In this document: piece after piece, positions 11,527-22,065 of the stretch
How the letters are laid out: each line of letters opens with the position of its first letter
Numbering within the stretch: the stretch's first letter is position 1
NCBI RefSeq assembly: GCF_017114825.1
Contig: NZ_JADEVO010000009.1
Coordinates: 65,185 to 129,184, forward strand
Source of the DNA: Pseudomonas gregormendelii
Lineage (GTDB): Bacteria; Pseudomonadota; Gammaproteobacteria; Pseudomonadales; Pseudomonadaceae
DNA length: 64,000 nucleotides
Direction of reading: 5' to 3'
The notes under the pieces: model-generated
Databases searched by the model: none
Told to the model about the DNA's origin: nothing
The model's input: the letters and a program-made list of their open reading frames with translations, nothing else
Position numbers and translations under genes: made by a program

Positions 11527-11662
11527 GGTTCAAAGTTCTTCGTTGGCCCGGTGTCAGCGGGCGTGGCTAATGGAATCTTGTTATTCGCGTGAATCAACAC
11601 AGCCGTTCAAGGCGTCATCACACGAAAAGCTGCGGGCACGGGCCCTTCGCCTTTTTAAGCGT

Positions 11663-13018
11663 TTACGCGCCGATTACGATCGGCCGTGCCAGAGGCGGGA
11701 CGACGGCGCTGACAGGCGCGATGCCGGCTTCGAACTCATGGCGGAAATATTTGATTGCGCTGCCCAACGGCTCCACGGCGCCCGGTGCGTGAGCACAGAA
11801 GGTCTTGCCCGGGCCGAGGAAACCGACCAGACCCAGCAGGGTCTCGATGTCGCCGGCTTGCCCTTCACCGTTCTCGATTGCGCGCAGCAGCTTGACGCTC
11901 CACGGCAAACCGTCACGGCACGGGGTGCAGAAACCGCACGACTCACGGGAGAAGAACTCTTCCATGTTGCGCAGCAGGGACACCATGTTGACGCTGTCGT
12001 CCACCGCCATGGCCAGGCCGGTACCCATGCGGGTGCCCACTTTGGCGATGCCGCCGGCGTACATTTGTGCGTCCAGGTGTTCCGGCAACAGGAAACCGGT
12101 ACCGGCGCCGCCCGGCTGCCAGGCTTTGAGCTTGAAGCCGTCGCGCATGCCACCGGCGTAGTCTTCGAACAACTCGCGACCGGTGACGCCGAACGGCAAT
12201 TCCCACAGGCCCGGGTTCTTGACCTTGCCGGAGAAGCCCATGAGCTTGGTGCCCATGTCTTCACTGCCCGCGCGAGCCAACGATTTGTACCAGTCCACGC
12301 CGTCGGCAATGATCGCCGGCACGTTGCACAGCGTTTCAACGTTGTTCACGCAAGTCGGCTTGCCCCACACGCCCACGGCGGCAGGGAAGGGCGGCTTGGA
12401 GCGCGGGTTGGCGCGGCGGCCTTCGAGGGAGTTGATCAGTGCGGTTTCTTCACCGCAGATGTAACGCCCGGCACCGGTGTGGACGAACAGCTCGAAATCA
12501 AAACCCGAACCCAGGATGTTCTTGCCCAGAAGGCCTGCAGCCTTGGCTTCTTCCACGGCACGGTTGAGGTGCTTGGCGGCGGTGGTGTATTCGCCGCGCA
12601 GGAAGATGTAGCCACGGTAGGTTTTCAGCGCGCGAGCACTGATCAGCATGCCTTCGATCAGCAGATGGGGCAGCTGCTCCATCAGCATGCGGTCTTTCCA
12701 GGTGTTCGGCTCCATTTCATCCGCGTTGCACAGCAGGTAGCGGATGTTGATGGATTCGTCTTTGGGCATCAGGCCCCACTTCACGCCCGTGGGGAAGCCT
12801 GCACCGCCGCGACCCTTGAGGCCGGCGTCTTTCACGGTCTGGACGATGTCGTCCTGGGCCATGTCGGCGAACGCCTTGCGCGCAGCGGCATAACCGTTCT
12901 TTGCCTGGTACTCGTCGAGCCAGACGGCTTCGCCGTCGTCACGCAGGCGCCAGGTCAGCGGGTGAGTCTCGGCCGACCGCTTGATGCGGTTGGCTGGACC
13001 AAAGGAAGTCAGGGTCAT
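11663..13018 (-). CDS. nuoF: NADH-quinone oxidoreductase subunit F (NADH/FMN site)
   Basis: 451-residue subunit that oxidises NADH at FMN. The Gly-rich NADH/FMN motif [17 protein letters not shown] and the 4Fe-4S N3 motif [12 protein letters not shown] are intact. It overlaps the nuoE stop by 4 nt. It forms the catalytic tip of the peripheral arm with NuoE and NuoG. Confidence 0.98.
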   Translation of the reverse strand: MTLTSFGPANRIKRSAETHPLTWRLRDDGEAVWLDEYQAKNGYAAARKAFADMAQDDIVQTVKDAGLKGRGGAGFPTGVKWGLMPKDESINIRYLLCNADEMEPNTWKDRMLMEQLPHLLIEGMLISARALKTYRGYIFLRGEYTTAAKHLNRAVEEAKAAGLLGKNILGSGFDFELFVHTGAGRYICGEETALINSLEGRRANPRSKPPFPAAVGVWGKPTCVNNVETLCNVPAIIADGVDWYKSLARAGSEDMGTKLMGFSGKVKNPGLWELPFGVTGRELFEDYAGGMRDGFKLKAWQPGGAGTGFLLPEHLDAQMYAGGIAKVGTRMGTGLAMAVDDSVNMVSLLRNMEEFFSRESCGFCTPCRDGLPWSVKLLRAIENGEGQAGDIETLLGLVGFLGPGKTFCAHAPGAVEPLGSAIKYFRHEFEAGIAPVSAVVPPLARPIVIGA

Positions 13019-13512
13019 ACGTAGCCCTCGAGCAATTTGGCAACGCCGGCAGGCTGCACATCACCGAAAGTGTCGTCGTCGATCATCAACGCCGGCGCCT
13101 TGTCACAGTTGCCGAGGCAGCAGACCGGCAGCAGGGTGAAACGACCGTCGGCGGTGGTCTGACCCAGGCCGATGCCGAGCTTGCTCTGGATTTCGCTGAC
13201 CACAGACTCGTGGCCACCGATGTAGCAGACCATGCTGTCGCAGACGCGAATGATGTGACGACCCACTGGCTGACGGAAGATCTGGCTGTAGAACGTCGCC
13301 ACACCTTCAACGTCGCTGGCCGGGATGCCGAGCATTTCGCCGATAGCGTAGAGCGCGCCATCAGGCACCCAGCCACGTTCCTTCTGGACGATCTTCAGGG
13401 CTTCGATCGACGCCGCGCGCGGATCTTCGTAGTGATGCAGCTCGTGCTCGATGGCCGAGCGCTCGGTTTCGCTCAGGGCGAAACGGTCTGTCTGGATAAG
13501 CGTGCTGTTCAT
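13015..13512 (-). CDS. nuoE: NADH-quinone oxidoreductase subunit E
   Basis: 165-residue thioredoxin-fold 2Fe-2S subunit (24-kDa type). The four expected cysteines are present, as [10 protein letters not shown] and [14 protein letters not shown]. It sits 2 bp after nuoCD and overlaps nuoF by 4 nt, the usual arrangement for the NADH module. Confidence 0.98.
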   Translation of the reverse strand: MNSTLIQTDRFALSETERSAIEHELHHYEDPRAASIEALKIVQKERGWVPDGALYAIGEMLGIPASDVEGVATFYSQIFRQPVGRHIIRVCDSMVCYIGGHESVVSEIQSKLGIGLGQTTADGRFTLLPVCCLGNCDKAPALMIDDDTFGDVQPAGVAKLLEGYV

Positions 13513-13514
13513 GC

Positions 13515-15305
<1,791 letters not shown>

Positions 15306-15371
15306 TTATCGCTTTCGGTCAACGTAAAGAATGAAGCCAGTGTCTCGTTCTACTAAAGAAGCAGATCTGGA

Positions 15372-16052
15372 TCAGACTTCGTCGGGGCTGCGCAGGTTGG
15401 TGACTGCGATTCGCTGTTCGCGGCGCTGTTCCTTTTGCGAAGGCATCTCGGCGCGGTACACGCCTTGATCGCCAACGACCCAGGAAAGCGGACGACGCTC
15501 CTGTCCAATCGATTCCTGCAACAGCATCAAGCCTTGCAGAAACGCTTCAGGACGGGGCGGGCAGCCAGGCACGTAGACGTCCACGGGCAGGAACTTGTCC
15601 ACCCCTTGAACGACGGAGTAGATGTCGTACATGCCACCGGAGTTGGCGCACGAACCCATGGAGATAACCCATTTAGGTTCGAGCATTTGCTCGTAGAGAC
15701 GCTGAATGATCGGCGCCATCTTGATGAAGCAGGTACCGGCGATAACCATGAAATCCGCCTGGCGCGGCGATGCCCGGATAACCTCGGCGCCAAAGCGCGC
15801 GATGTCGTGGGGCGCCGTGAAGGCGGTGGTCATTTCCACGTAGCAGCACGAAAGACCGAAGTTATACGGCCACAGGGAGTTCTTGCGCCCCCAGTTGATC
15901 GTGCCGTTAAGCACGTCTTCGAGCTTGCCCATGAAGATGTTTTTGTGAACTTGATCTTCTAACGGATCGGAAACGGTTTCCCGCTCGCCAATCGGATACT
16001 GCTCGTTAGGAGCATCGGGGTCGATCCTGGTGAGATTGTATTGCATTGCCAA
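15372..16052 (-). CDS. nuoB: NADH-quinone oxidoreductase subunit B
   Basis: 226-residue subunit carrying the terminal cluster N2, which reduces ubiquinone. The characteristic adjacent cysteines in LSCCYVEM plus later Cys in GSCANSGG and PGCPPRPE form the cluster site. It starts 4 bp after the nuoA stop. The C-terminal tail is rich in Arg and Gln (QKEQRREQR), as in Pseudomonas homologues. Confidence 0.98.
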   Translation of the reverse strand: MAMQYNLTRIDPDAPNEQYPIGERETVSDPLEDQVHKNIFMGKLEDVLNGTINWGRKNSLWPYNFGLSCCYVEMTTAFTAPHDIARFGAEVIRASPRQADFMVIAGTCFIKMAPIIQRLYEQMLEPKWVISMGSCANSGGMYDIYSVVQGVDKFLPVDVYVPGCPPRPEAFLQGLMLLQESIGQERRPLSWVVGDQGVYRAEMPSQKEQRREQRIAVTNLRSPDEV

Positions 16053-16056
16053 AGCC

Positions 16057-16470
16057 TCATTGTTTCAGCTTCGCCTGCCGCTTGCGCCGCGCTTCCGGAG
16101 CCCAGTCAAGGGCGCCCACTCGGAACAGGTAGACAAGACCTGCCAACAGAATTGCTATGAAAACGAGAGCTTCGACGAATCCGGTCCAGCCGCTTTCGCG
16201 GACGGACACAGACCAGGCAAAGAGAAAGAGGGCTTCGATATCGAAGATCACGAAGAGCATCGCGACCAGATAGAATTTGGCTGAGAGCCGTAAGCGGGCG
16301 CCACCTGTAGGTAGCATGCCCGACTCGAACGGTTCGTTTTTGCTGCGGCCCCAGGCTTTTGACCCAAGGAGGCTGGAGACGCCAAGCATGAAGGCACAGA
16401 GGCCGACGACGCCCAGAAGGAAAATGGCAAAGCCCCAGTTGTGGGCCATGAGTCCTGTCGCTTCGGGCAT
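16057..16470 (-). CDS. nuoA: NADH-quinone oxidoreductase subunit A
   Basis: 137-residue three-helix membrane subunit and first gene of the nuo operon. The open frame runs back to 16575, but the ATG at 16470 has AAGGA (16479-16483) correctly spaced and gives the family N-terminus [14 protein letters not shown]. The conserved loop [37 protein letters not shown] is present. The nuo promoter must lie in the 558-bp space upstream. Confidence 0.97.
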   Translation of the reverse strand: MPEATGLMAHNWGFAIFLLGVVGLCAFMLGVSSLLGSKAWGRSKNEPFESGMLPTGGARLRLSAKFYLVAMLFVIFDIEALFLFAWSVSVRESGWTGFVEALVFIAILLAGLVYLFRVGALDWAPEARRKRQAKLKQ

Positions 16471-17028
16471 GCTGGAAATCCTTAACAGAGAGCAAAGGTC
16501 TCTGAGCTTGAAAAAGAAACAACGCAGTGACGATATGTCGCAGCAATCAATCCCGCTGATTTTATGGCACAACACGGTGCAAGTAAAATTCAGATAGCGA
16601 AATTATTGATAGGAATAAGGACATAGCGTGCCTTAAAGGCCTCGCAGCCCATGCGTCGCGGGCATTAGGCGACTTTCAATCAATTATGTTTTACAGGTGA
16701 TGCAATGAATTCAACAGCTTGTAAATGATAATCACTACTGTTTGCCGGCGGTTATACGATTTCAATGAGCGGTTTCTGTGTTCAAGGTGCCATTTTGGGC
16801 GGGTCCATTGACCTCTTCATGGTGCTGCTCTTTTTTGTCGCCTGATCCTCCTTCTGGCTTCGATGAGAACGAGGGAAAGCCCTTCCGTGGGGTGCCGTTG
16901 GCGCGTGTACTTATCAGGCGATAACAGTCTTGTGGTGTGGGGGGTTGTAGGAAATCTCGTACTTTTCGTATGTTTTTGCTTTTACTGCAGCGGCATTCTG
17001 GGTTTTTTCAATCCAACGAAGACGTCCA
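16471..17028. other. Intergenic region between divergent nuoA and the metallophosphoesterase gene
   Basis: 558 bp without a credible gene. It must hold the nuo operon promoter(s) reading left and the promoter of the metallophosphoesterase gene reading right. It is AT-richer than the nuo genes, especially at 16600-16740. Apart from the Fur-box-like sequence listed separately I recognise no named operator, riboswitch or RNA gene. Confidence 0.6.
16721..16739. promoter_or_regulatory. Candidate Fur box
   Basis: The 19-mer GTAAATGATAATCACTACT matches 14 of 19 positions of the classical Fur consensus GATAATGATAATCATTATC, including ten consecutive core positions. It lies about 250 bp before nuoA and about 290 bp before the metallophosphoesterase gene, so which transcript it would control is unclear. 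Chance occurrence in an AT-rich stretch is possible. Confidence 0.35.
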
Positions 17029-18651
17029 GTGCTTATCACCTTGCAGCGAACTACCCTTTCCTTGTTGATTGCCAGTCAGTTGACGTTCGGCGTCATGAAC
17101 GTGTCGGCGAACGAAAGCTCTGCCTTGGCACCGTCCACTGCCGAGCTCGTGCCGCCCTCTGCAGCGACGGCCATGAGCGCCATCGCCGCTTCTGGCACTT
17201 ATGAGCATCCTAAACTATGGGAAGAAGCCACAACGATCGGCGCCATTCACAAATACACATATGAGGGAAAAAACTTTTTCTTCGCGGCGAAATTCGATGG
17301 CAATGCGAGTGATCATAATTGGTTTTTTCCGACGGGGCCCTACAGTAACGATTACTGGGAGTTCAAAGGGGCTCATGCCGGCACCGCTGCTGACCCGAAA
17401 GAATCGAATGAGTTGACCTACGTTGGGGCCATTCATAAGAGAGTTATCAATGGCGGTAATTTATACTTTTCGTCAAGGTTTAATGGTATTGCAGGCGAGG
17501 TATCATATCCGACAGGCCCCTTCAGCAATATTCTTTGGGGTTTCAAAGGGACCCTTGCCGGTTCCTACGCTGAGCCCAAAGACTTGACCGATCAGACCTA
17601 TGTCGGTGCGATACATCAACATTCCAAAGGTGACAGTTCTTATTTTATCTCAAAATTTGACGGCGTTCCAAAGGATGGTTATCGCAATTATCCGACAGGT
17701 AAAAAATCCAATGATCACTGGACCTATGCTGGCACACCTTCTTATATCGTGATGACCTCGGACCCGCAGTATCCTTGGACCGATAAAAAGGAAGACGAGA
17801 AGGGTAACGAAAAGGAGCTTTCAGCAGCGTATATCCATGCACAGTATCGTGACGTTAACTCGTTCAGGAGCAGTCATCCCGCACTCGATATTCCAGTATA
17901 TGTCAATGGTGATATCACTGCTTTCGGTCATGGGGACCAGCTAAGCTTTATGAAGAAAAGGTTTAAAGAGTACTTCAATAACAAGGTCTATTTGGGGTTG
18001 GGTAATCACGACTATGAAAATAATGTTAACGACTGTGCTAATAATGGGTGTGCCAGAGACAGTGTTCTGACTTACCTGAGAATGACAAAAGATTTAATAG
18101 CGAGAGGCAATATTGATTATAGGTCCAGTACTGGCGCCGGAAAGTTCAGGGAAAGCTACGCGGGCAGTTTTGCCCATTCAGAGTGGCATAATAATTTACA
18201 CGTAGTACAGGCCAATAATTCTCCAGTCTATGCAACCAAATTTGAGTCGGGGGTGTCACATGTTAATAAGAAACAATTCAACATTAACTCATCCTGGAAT
18301 TTTATCGATAACAAGATGGCGTTCGCCAGCAACTGGGGCAAGGTCAATATCCTCGTTACCCATAAGCCTAATGGTTGGAAGAACTTTAGCGCCGCCGACG
18401 CCGAAGCGTTCAGGGCGATGCTGAAAAAACATAAGGTGGCCGCTGTCTTTGCCGGTCACCTCCATGAAAACCACGGCATTTACAGTAACCCTGACTACTT
18501 CGGCGATACCCCGGTGTTCCTTAGCGGTTCGGCGTCCTACGAAACTTACCTGATTGTTGAAAGCGTTCGCGAACAGAAGAAATTGCGAGTCTTCTCGGTA
18601 CGTAACAATAATCACAAAGCCAAGACGCTGCTCCGGGAAATCGATTACTAA
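17029..18651 (+). CDS. Exported metallophosphoesterase with three N-terminal repeats
   Basis: 540-residue protein read from a GTG at 17029; a TTG at 17041 is an alternative. Residues 1-28 look like a signal peptide (hydrophobic LSLLIASQLTFGV, then SANES). Residues about 60-238 are three tandem repeats of about 60 residues, each with a GAIH motif (71, 133 and 193), an aromatic stretch ending in KF/RF-[DN]G, and PTG..SN..W (101, 161, 222). The C-terminal domain is a calcineurin-like phosphoesterase: SDPQ (244-247), NGD (293-295), GNHD (325-328), VTH (443-445) and GHLH (476-479). The first motif is DPQ rather than DxH, as in some phosphoesterase subfamilies. Codon use is clearly AT-richer than the neighbours, with many AAT/GAT/ATA codons, indicating acquisition. 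Substrate and repeat ligand are unknown; carbohydrate or surface binding by the repeats is only a guess. Confidence 0.8.
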   Translation: MLITLQRTTLSLLIASQLTFGVMNVSANESSALAPSTAELVPPSAATAMSAIAASGTYEHPKLWEEATTIGAIHKYTYEGKNFFFAAKFDGNASDHNWFFPTGPYSNDYWEFKGAHAGTAADPKESNELTYVGAIHKRVINGGNLYFSSRFNGIAGEVSYPTGPFSNILWGFKGTLAGSYAEPKDLTDQTYVGAIHQHSKGDSSYFISKFDGVPKDGYRNYPTGKKSNDHWTYAGTPSYIVMTSDPQYPWTDKKEDEKGNEKELSAAYIHAQYRDVNSFRSSHPALDIPVYVNGDITAFGHGDQLSFMKKRFKEYFNNKVYLGLGNHDYENNVNDCANNGCARDSVLTYLRMTKDLIARGNIDYRSSTGAGKFRESYAGSFAHSEWHNNLHVVQANNSPVYATKFESGVSHVNKKQFNINSSWNFIDNKMAFASNWGKVNILVTHKPNGWKNFSAADAEAFRAMLKKHKVAAVFAGHLHENHGIYSNPDYFGDTPVFLSGSASYETYLIVESVREQKKLRVFSVRNNNHKAKTLLREIDY

Positions 18652-18724
18652 GTCTGGCTCTGGCGCAGCCTTGCGCGTCTGTATTTGTGTGCGCAACGCT
18701 GCCATGGTTTGTTGAATTGCGGGC

Positions 18725-18753
18725 AAAAAAACGCCCCGAGCAAGTCGGGGCGT
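18725..18753 (-). terminator. Rho-independent terminator of aceA
   Basis: On the minus strand GACGCCCCGACTTGCTCGGGGCGT folds into a stem with a short loop and is followed by seven T. It lies about 70 nt past the aceA stop. On the plus strand, for the convergent metallophosphoesterase gene, the hairpin has no T tract. Confidence 0.9.
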
Positions 18754-18820
18754 CAGAGGTGCAGCGCTGCGGTTAGCTTTCCATTCGGCCCGCAGCGGCT
18801 GTTATTTCAGGCGAAGCAGA

Positions 18821-20146
18821 TCAGTGGAACTGTTCTTCTTCGGTCGAGCCGGTCAGCGCGGTAACCGAAGATGAACCACCCTGAATTACGGTGGTCATGT
18901 CGTCGAAGTAGCCGGTGCCCACTTCCTGCTGGTGAGCCACGAAGGTGTAACCCTTGGCGGCGTCAGCGAACTCTTGCTCTTGCAGTTTCACGTAGGCAGT
19001 CATGTCGTTGCGGGCGTAGTCGTGCGCCAGGTTGAACATGCTGTGCCACATGTTGTGAATGCCGGCCAGGGTGATGAACTGGTGCTTGTAACCCATGGCG
19101 GACAGTTCACGCTGGAACTTGGCGATGGTCGCGTCGTCCAGGTTTTTCTTCCAGTTGAAGGAAGGCGAGCAGTTGTACGACAGCAGTTGGTCCGGGTATT
19201 CCTTTTTGATCGCTTCGGCGAAGCGGCGAGCCTCGTCCAGGTCCGGCTTGGCGGTTTCGCACCAGATCAGGTCGGCGTACGGCGCGTAAGCCAGGCCACG
19301 AGCGATGGCCTGGTCGAGGCCGGCGCGCACTTTGTAGAAGCCTTCCTGGGTACGTTCGCCAGTCACGAATGGCTGGTCGTACGGGTCGCAGTCGGAAGTC
19401 AGCAGGTCAGCGGCGTTCGCATCGGTACGGGCCAGGATGATGGTCGGTGTACCGGCCACGTCAGCAGCCAGACGAGCAGCGGTCAGCTTCTGTACGGCTT
19501 CCTGGGTAGGCACCAGTACCTTGCCGCCCATGTGGCCGCATTTTTTCACGGAAGCCAGCTGGTCTTCGAAGTGAACGCCGGCGGCGCCTGCTTCGATCAT
19601 GCTCTTCATCAGCTCGTAAGCGTTCAGTACGCCACCGAAACCGGCTTCGGCGTCAGCTACGATTGGCGCGAAGTAGTCGATGTAGCCTTCGTCGCCCGGA
19701 CCTTTGCCGGCTTTCCACTGAATCTGGTCAGCACGACGGAACGAGTTGTTGATGCGCTTGACCACGGTTGGAACCGAGTCCACCGGGTACAGCGACTGGT
19801 CAGGGTACATCGATTCGGCGGAGTTATTGTCCGCAGCCACTTGCCAGCCGGACAGGTAGATCGCCTGGATACCGGCCTTGACTTGTTGCACAGCCTGGCC
19901 GCCGGTCAAGGCGCCCATGCAGTTGACGAAATCTTTCTCGGGGCGGAAGGACGGCTTGGCACCCTGGGTCACCAGGTTCCACAGCTTCTCGGCGCCGAGT
20001 CTTGCAAAGGTGTGCTCAGGTTGAACCGAGCCACGCAGGCGGACGACGTCAGCAGCGGAGTAGGCGCGTGTCACACCTTTCCAGCGTGGGTTTTCAGCCC
20101 AGTCTTTTTCGAGGGCTGCAATTTGCTGTTCGCGTGTCAGTGCCAT
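18821..20146 (-). CDS. aceA: Isocitrate lyase
   Basis: 441-residue cytosolic enzyme splitting isocitrate to succinate and glyoxylate, the first step of the glyoxylate shunt used on acetate and fatty acids. The active-site loop [13 protein letters not shown], with the catalytic Cys, and the Mg-binding and substrate motifs ([30 protein letters not shown]) are present. Length and sequence match the shorter enterobacterial-type class (EC 4.1.3.1). Monocistronic, ended by a strong terminator. Both competing isocitrate dehydrogenases are encoded about 9 kb away. Confidence 0.98.
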   Translation of the reverse strand: MALTREQQIAALEKDWAENPRWKGVTRAYSAADVVRLRGSVQPEHTFARLGAEKLWNLVTQGAKPSFRPEKDFVNCMGALTGGQAVQQVKAGIQAIYLSGWQVAADNNSAESMYPDQSLYPVDSVPTVVKRINNSFRRADQIQWKAGKGPGDEGYIDYFAPIVADAEAGFGGVLNAYELMKSMIEAGAAGVHFEDQLASVKKCGHMGGKVLVPTQEAVQKLTAARLAADVAGTPTIILARTDANAADLLTSDCDPYDQPFVTGERTQEGFYKVRAGLDQAIARGLAYAPYADLIWCETAKPDLDEARRFAEAIKKEYPDQLLSYNCSPSFNWKKNLDDATIAKFQRELSAMGYKHQFITLAGIHNMWHSMFNLAHDYARNDMTAYVKLQEQEFADAAKGYTFVAHQQEVGTGYFDDMTTVIQGGSSSVTALTGSTEEEQFH

Positions 20147-20621
20147 GGAGATAAACCTCGTCGCGTCTTTTACGGAAAGTTGTTCTGCGGTGGAAAATAC
20201 GTGCGCTCGCAGACCAGAAGCTTAGGTGGTCAAGTCGGATTCGGCGGGATTGGCGACGGGATGAACGATGGGCTCGAGGGGAAGTGAGCAGGTAAGGGCG
20301 AACTGGCGAACGCATTCGGGCATCGTGGGCCCTGGTGCAGACTTCAGTGTGGAGCCGGGTTACCTAATTACGCTTCCGTCCCTCGGGACAACTTCGTTCC
20401 AGTCGGCAACCTCGTCAAACACACCTTGTGGGCGGTACAGACACGAAGCGGTTCGCGGGGTAGGTGCGAACATCGCTTCGAAGGCCCTTGCCAGGGCCCC
20501 TGATTAGCGGGAGCGAGGCCATCATGCCTTTGCTTTTTTCGATCGTCAAACGTTTTGTAGTGCTTTTTTTCAAGCACTACATCTTTGGTCTAATACGACT
20601 AATCAGTCAGTTTTCGGTGAT
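20147..20621. other. Intergenic region upstream of aceA
   Basis: 475 bp holding the aceA promoter and leader (minus strand) and the tail of the secretin-like gene transcript. Short frames across it have no support as genes. It contains a small GGCCCT/AGGGCC hairpin near 20488-20503 without a T tract, and the long perfect inverted repeat at 20556-20581 listed separately. Confidence 0.6.
20556..20581. promoter_or_regulatory. Perfect 10-bp inverted repeat upstream of aceA
   Basis: TGTAGTGCTT and AAGCACTACA face each other across six bases, a perfect 10-bp dyad. Neither side is followed by a T run, so it is a poor intrinsic terminator. It looks more like a dimeric regulator site. In P. fluorescens the glyoxylate shunt gene aceA is controlled by the RpiR-family regulator RccR. 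This dyad is a candidate site, but it is about 410 bp from the aceA start and I have not checked it against the published motif. Confidence 0.4.
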
Positions 20622-21383
20622 TTAGTCCAAAGTATCGACTTTGACCCGCAGGGTCATGTCGTCCCGGCCTTGAGTCGAGTAGCTGCGGGTCAGGCCCTGT
20701 TTGTCGGCCTGGGTCTGGCGATTCACCCCGGCCAGGGTGATCCACTCGCCCAGGCGCCCCGTGACAGTTGTGTCGGTGCTTTGCACATTCACTACATCGG
20801 GACGTTCCTGGCTCATGCGGTCACGGTTGGTGCTGATATCCAGGTGAACGATATCACCGGTGACGCTGGCGGTGACGTAGAAACCCTGGGTGACGTTGCG
20901 GTATTCGGTCTGGCTGCGCAAATCGCCGTAGGAGTCGCTTTGACTGCTGGTCAGCGGCACGCTTTGGCCGACCTGGATCAGCGCAGGCGCACCTTCGCTG
21001 GCCTGGATCTGCTGGATGCCACCATCACGGCTGTCGGTGTTGCGGTTGATGATGCGAGTCTGGCTCGGCCTGGCGCCGTTTACCGAGTAGCCCTGGTCAG
21101 CCTGGGAGTTGTTTTCGCTGGTGTCGACGGTGATCAGCAGGCGCTTCGGCGCGGTATCCAGCTGGCTGATCAGTGCCTTAAGTTCGTCGATCTTGCGTTG
21201 ATCGGCGTTGACAATCAGCTGGTTGCCATAGGCGCTCACCTGGCCGTCCTTGCCGATGAAGTCTTGTGCCATCGGCAGCATGTCGGCGCTGGTGTGGTAG
21301 TTCAGCGGCACAATCTCGGTGGCTGCGCTGAGCGAAAAACTGCAGCTCAGCAGCAGCGTGGTGAGCAGGGTGCGTAGGGACAT
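20622..21383 (-). CDS. Orphan short secretin-like protein
   Basis: 253-residue exported protein starting at the ATG at 21383, which has a GGAG ribosome site. The signal peptide is MSLRTLLTTLLLSCSFSLSAA. Residues about 22-75 resemble a secretin N-terminal (NolW/N1) domain, ending in the typical ADQRKIDELKALISQLD. The rest resembles a compact secretin domain: IQVGQSVPLTSSQ, a beta-rich stretch (FYVTASVTGDIVHLDIS), and the closing motif GRLGEWITLAGV. Full secretins of type II/III secretion or pili are two to three times longer, and no other secretion genes are nearby. It may be a small periplasmic or outer-membrane protein using secretin folds; the role is unknown. Confidence 0.8.
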   Translation of the reverse strand: MSLRTLLTTLLLSCSFSLSAATEIVPLNYHTSADMLPMAQDFIGKDGQVSAYGNQLIVNADQRKIDELKALISQLDTAPKRLLITVDTSENNSQADQGYSVNGARPSQTRIINRNTDSRDGGIQQIQASEGAPALIQVGQSVPLTSSQSDSYGDLRSQTEYRNVTQGFYVTASVTGDIVHLDISTNRDRMSQERPDVVNVQSTDTTVTGRLGEWITLAGVNRQTQADKQGLTRSYSTQGRDDMTLRVKVDTLD

Positions 21384-21412
21384 GTCCGTTATCTCCGCCA
21401 AATAAACAAAGC

Positions 21413-21448
21413 CCGTAGGAGCTGCCGAAGGCTGCGATCTTTTGATCC
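21413..21448 (+). repeat. Dispersed repeat (GGAGCTGCCGAAGGCTGCGA family), single copy
   Basis: GTAGGAGCTGCCGAAGGCTG followed by CGATCTTTTGATC lies just upstream of the secretin-like gene. It is one member of a repeat family found at least eight times in this window, always between genes. Together with the copies at 21562 and 21609 it makes three copies within 230 bp. Confidence 0.85.
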
Positions 21449-21509
21449 TGCCTTTGATTGATATTGCCAGTTTGTCGGCCTCGATAGGAGCAAGTTGAAT
21501 CGCAGACAG

Positions 21510-21547
21510 CAAAACGCCCCGGCATCCGAGGATGGCGGGGCGTTTTG
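21510..21547. terminator. Strong bidirectional-looking terminator hairpin
   Basis: AAAACGCCCCGGCATCC and GGATGGCGGGGCGTTTT form a long stem with a three-base loop. On the minus strand it ends in a T-rich tract and lies about 95 nt beyond the GNAT gene stop at 21643, so it closes the nudJ-to-GNAT transcript before the secretin-like gene. Confidence 0.85.
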
Positions 21548-21561
21548 TGGTGTTGCTTCAG

Positions 21562-21642
21562 AAAAGATCGCAGCCTTCGGCAGCTCCTACGGATGTTCGC
21601 ACAACTCTGTAGGAGCTGCCGAAGGCTGCGATCTTTTGATCT
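21562..21642. repeat. Facing pair of dispersed repeats
   Basis: A minus-oriented copy (AAAAGATCGCAGCCTTCGGC, 21562-21590) is followed after 18 bp by a plus-oriented copy (GTAGGAGCTGCCGAAGGCTG, 21609-21642). The pair can form a long stem-loop. It directly abuts the stop of the GNAT gene at 21643. Confidence 0.9.
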
Positions 21643-22065
21643 TCAGGAATGCCGCACCATGTCCACATGCGGAATCCCGGCTTCCAGGAACTCCTCACTG
21701 ACCAGGCTGAAACCCAGGCGCTCATAGAATGCCGTGGCCTGCACCTGCGCGCTGAGCATCTGCCGCTTCAGTCCACGTTCCTCGGCCTCGCCGATCACCG
21801 CCTGCATCAGCGCATCACCGACCTTCAAGCCGCGCCAGTCCTTGAGCACCGACACCCGGCCGACGTGACCGTCAGGCAGGAGGCGCGCAGTGCCAATCGG
21901 AAAGTCACCCTCGAAGGCCAGGAAATGCACCGCTGTCGCGTCATCCGCATCCCATTCCAGCTCGGGCGGTACGGATTGCTCGGCGATGAACACCGTCTCA
22001 CGAATGCGCCGGATCTCGGCGTTGTCCTTCTGCCAGTCTGCGACACGTACGTGAATTTTATTCAT
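21643..22065 (-). CDS. GNAT-family N-acetyltransferase (ElaA/YjcF-like)
   Basis: 140-residue protein beginning MNKIHVRVADWQKDN, from the ATG at 22065, which overlaps the roxA stop by 8 nt. The acetyl-CoA-binding segment is VGRVSVLKDWRGLKVGDALM (motif A), and the motif B region is ATAFYERLGFSLVSEEFLEAGIPHVDM. The N-terminal RETVFIAEQSVPPELEWD matches the ElaA/YjcF subgroup. The acceptor substrate is unknown. Overlap with roxA implies co-translation at the end of the nudJ-mnmA-hflD-purB-roxA block. Confidence 0.9.
   Translation of the reverse strand: MNKIHVRVADWQKDNAEIRRIRETVFIAEQSVPPELEWDADDATAVHFLAFEGDFPIGTARLLPDGHVGRVSVLKDWRGLKVGDALMQAVIGEAEERGLKRQMLSAQVQATAFYERLGFSLVSEEFLEAGIPHVDMVRHS

Noticed and set aside
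11527..11662. Internal promoter or terminator between nuoF and nuoG
   Set aside because: The 136-bp gap has some GC-rich inverted patches but no stem with a T run and no clear promoter motif.
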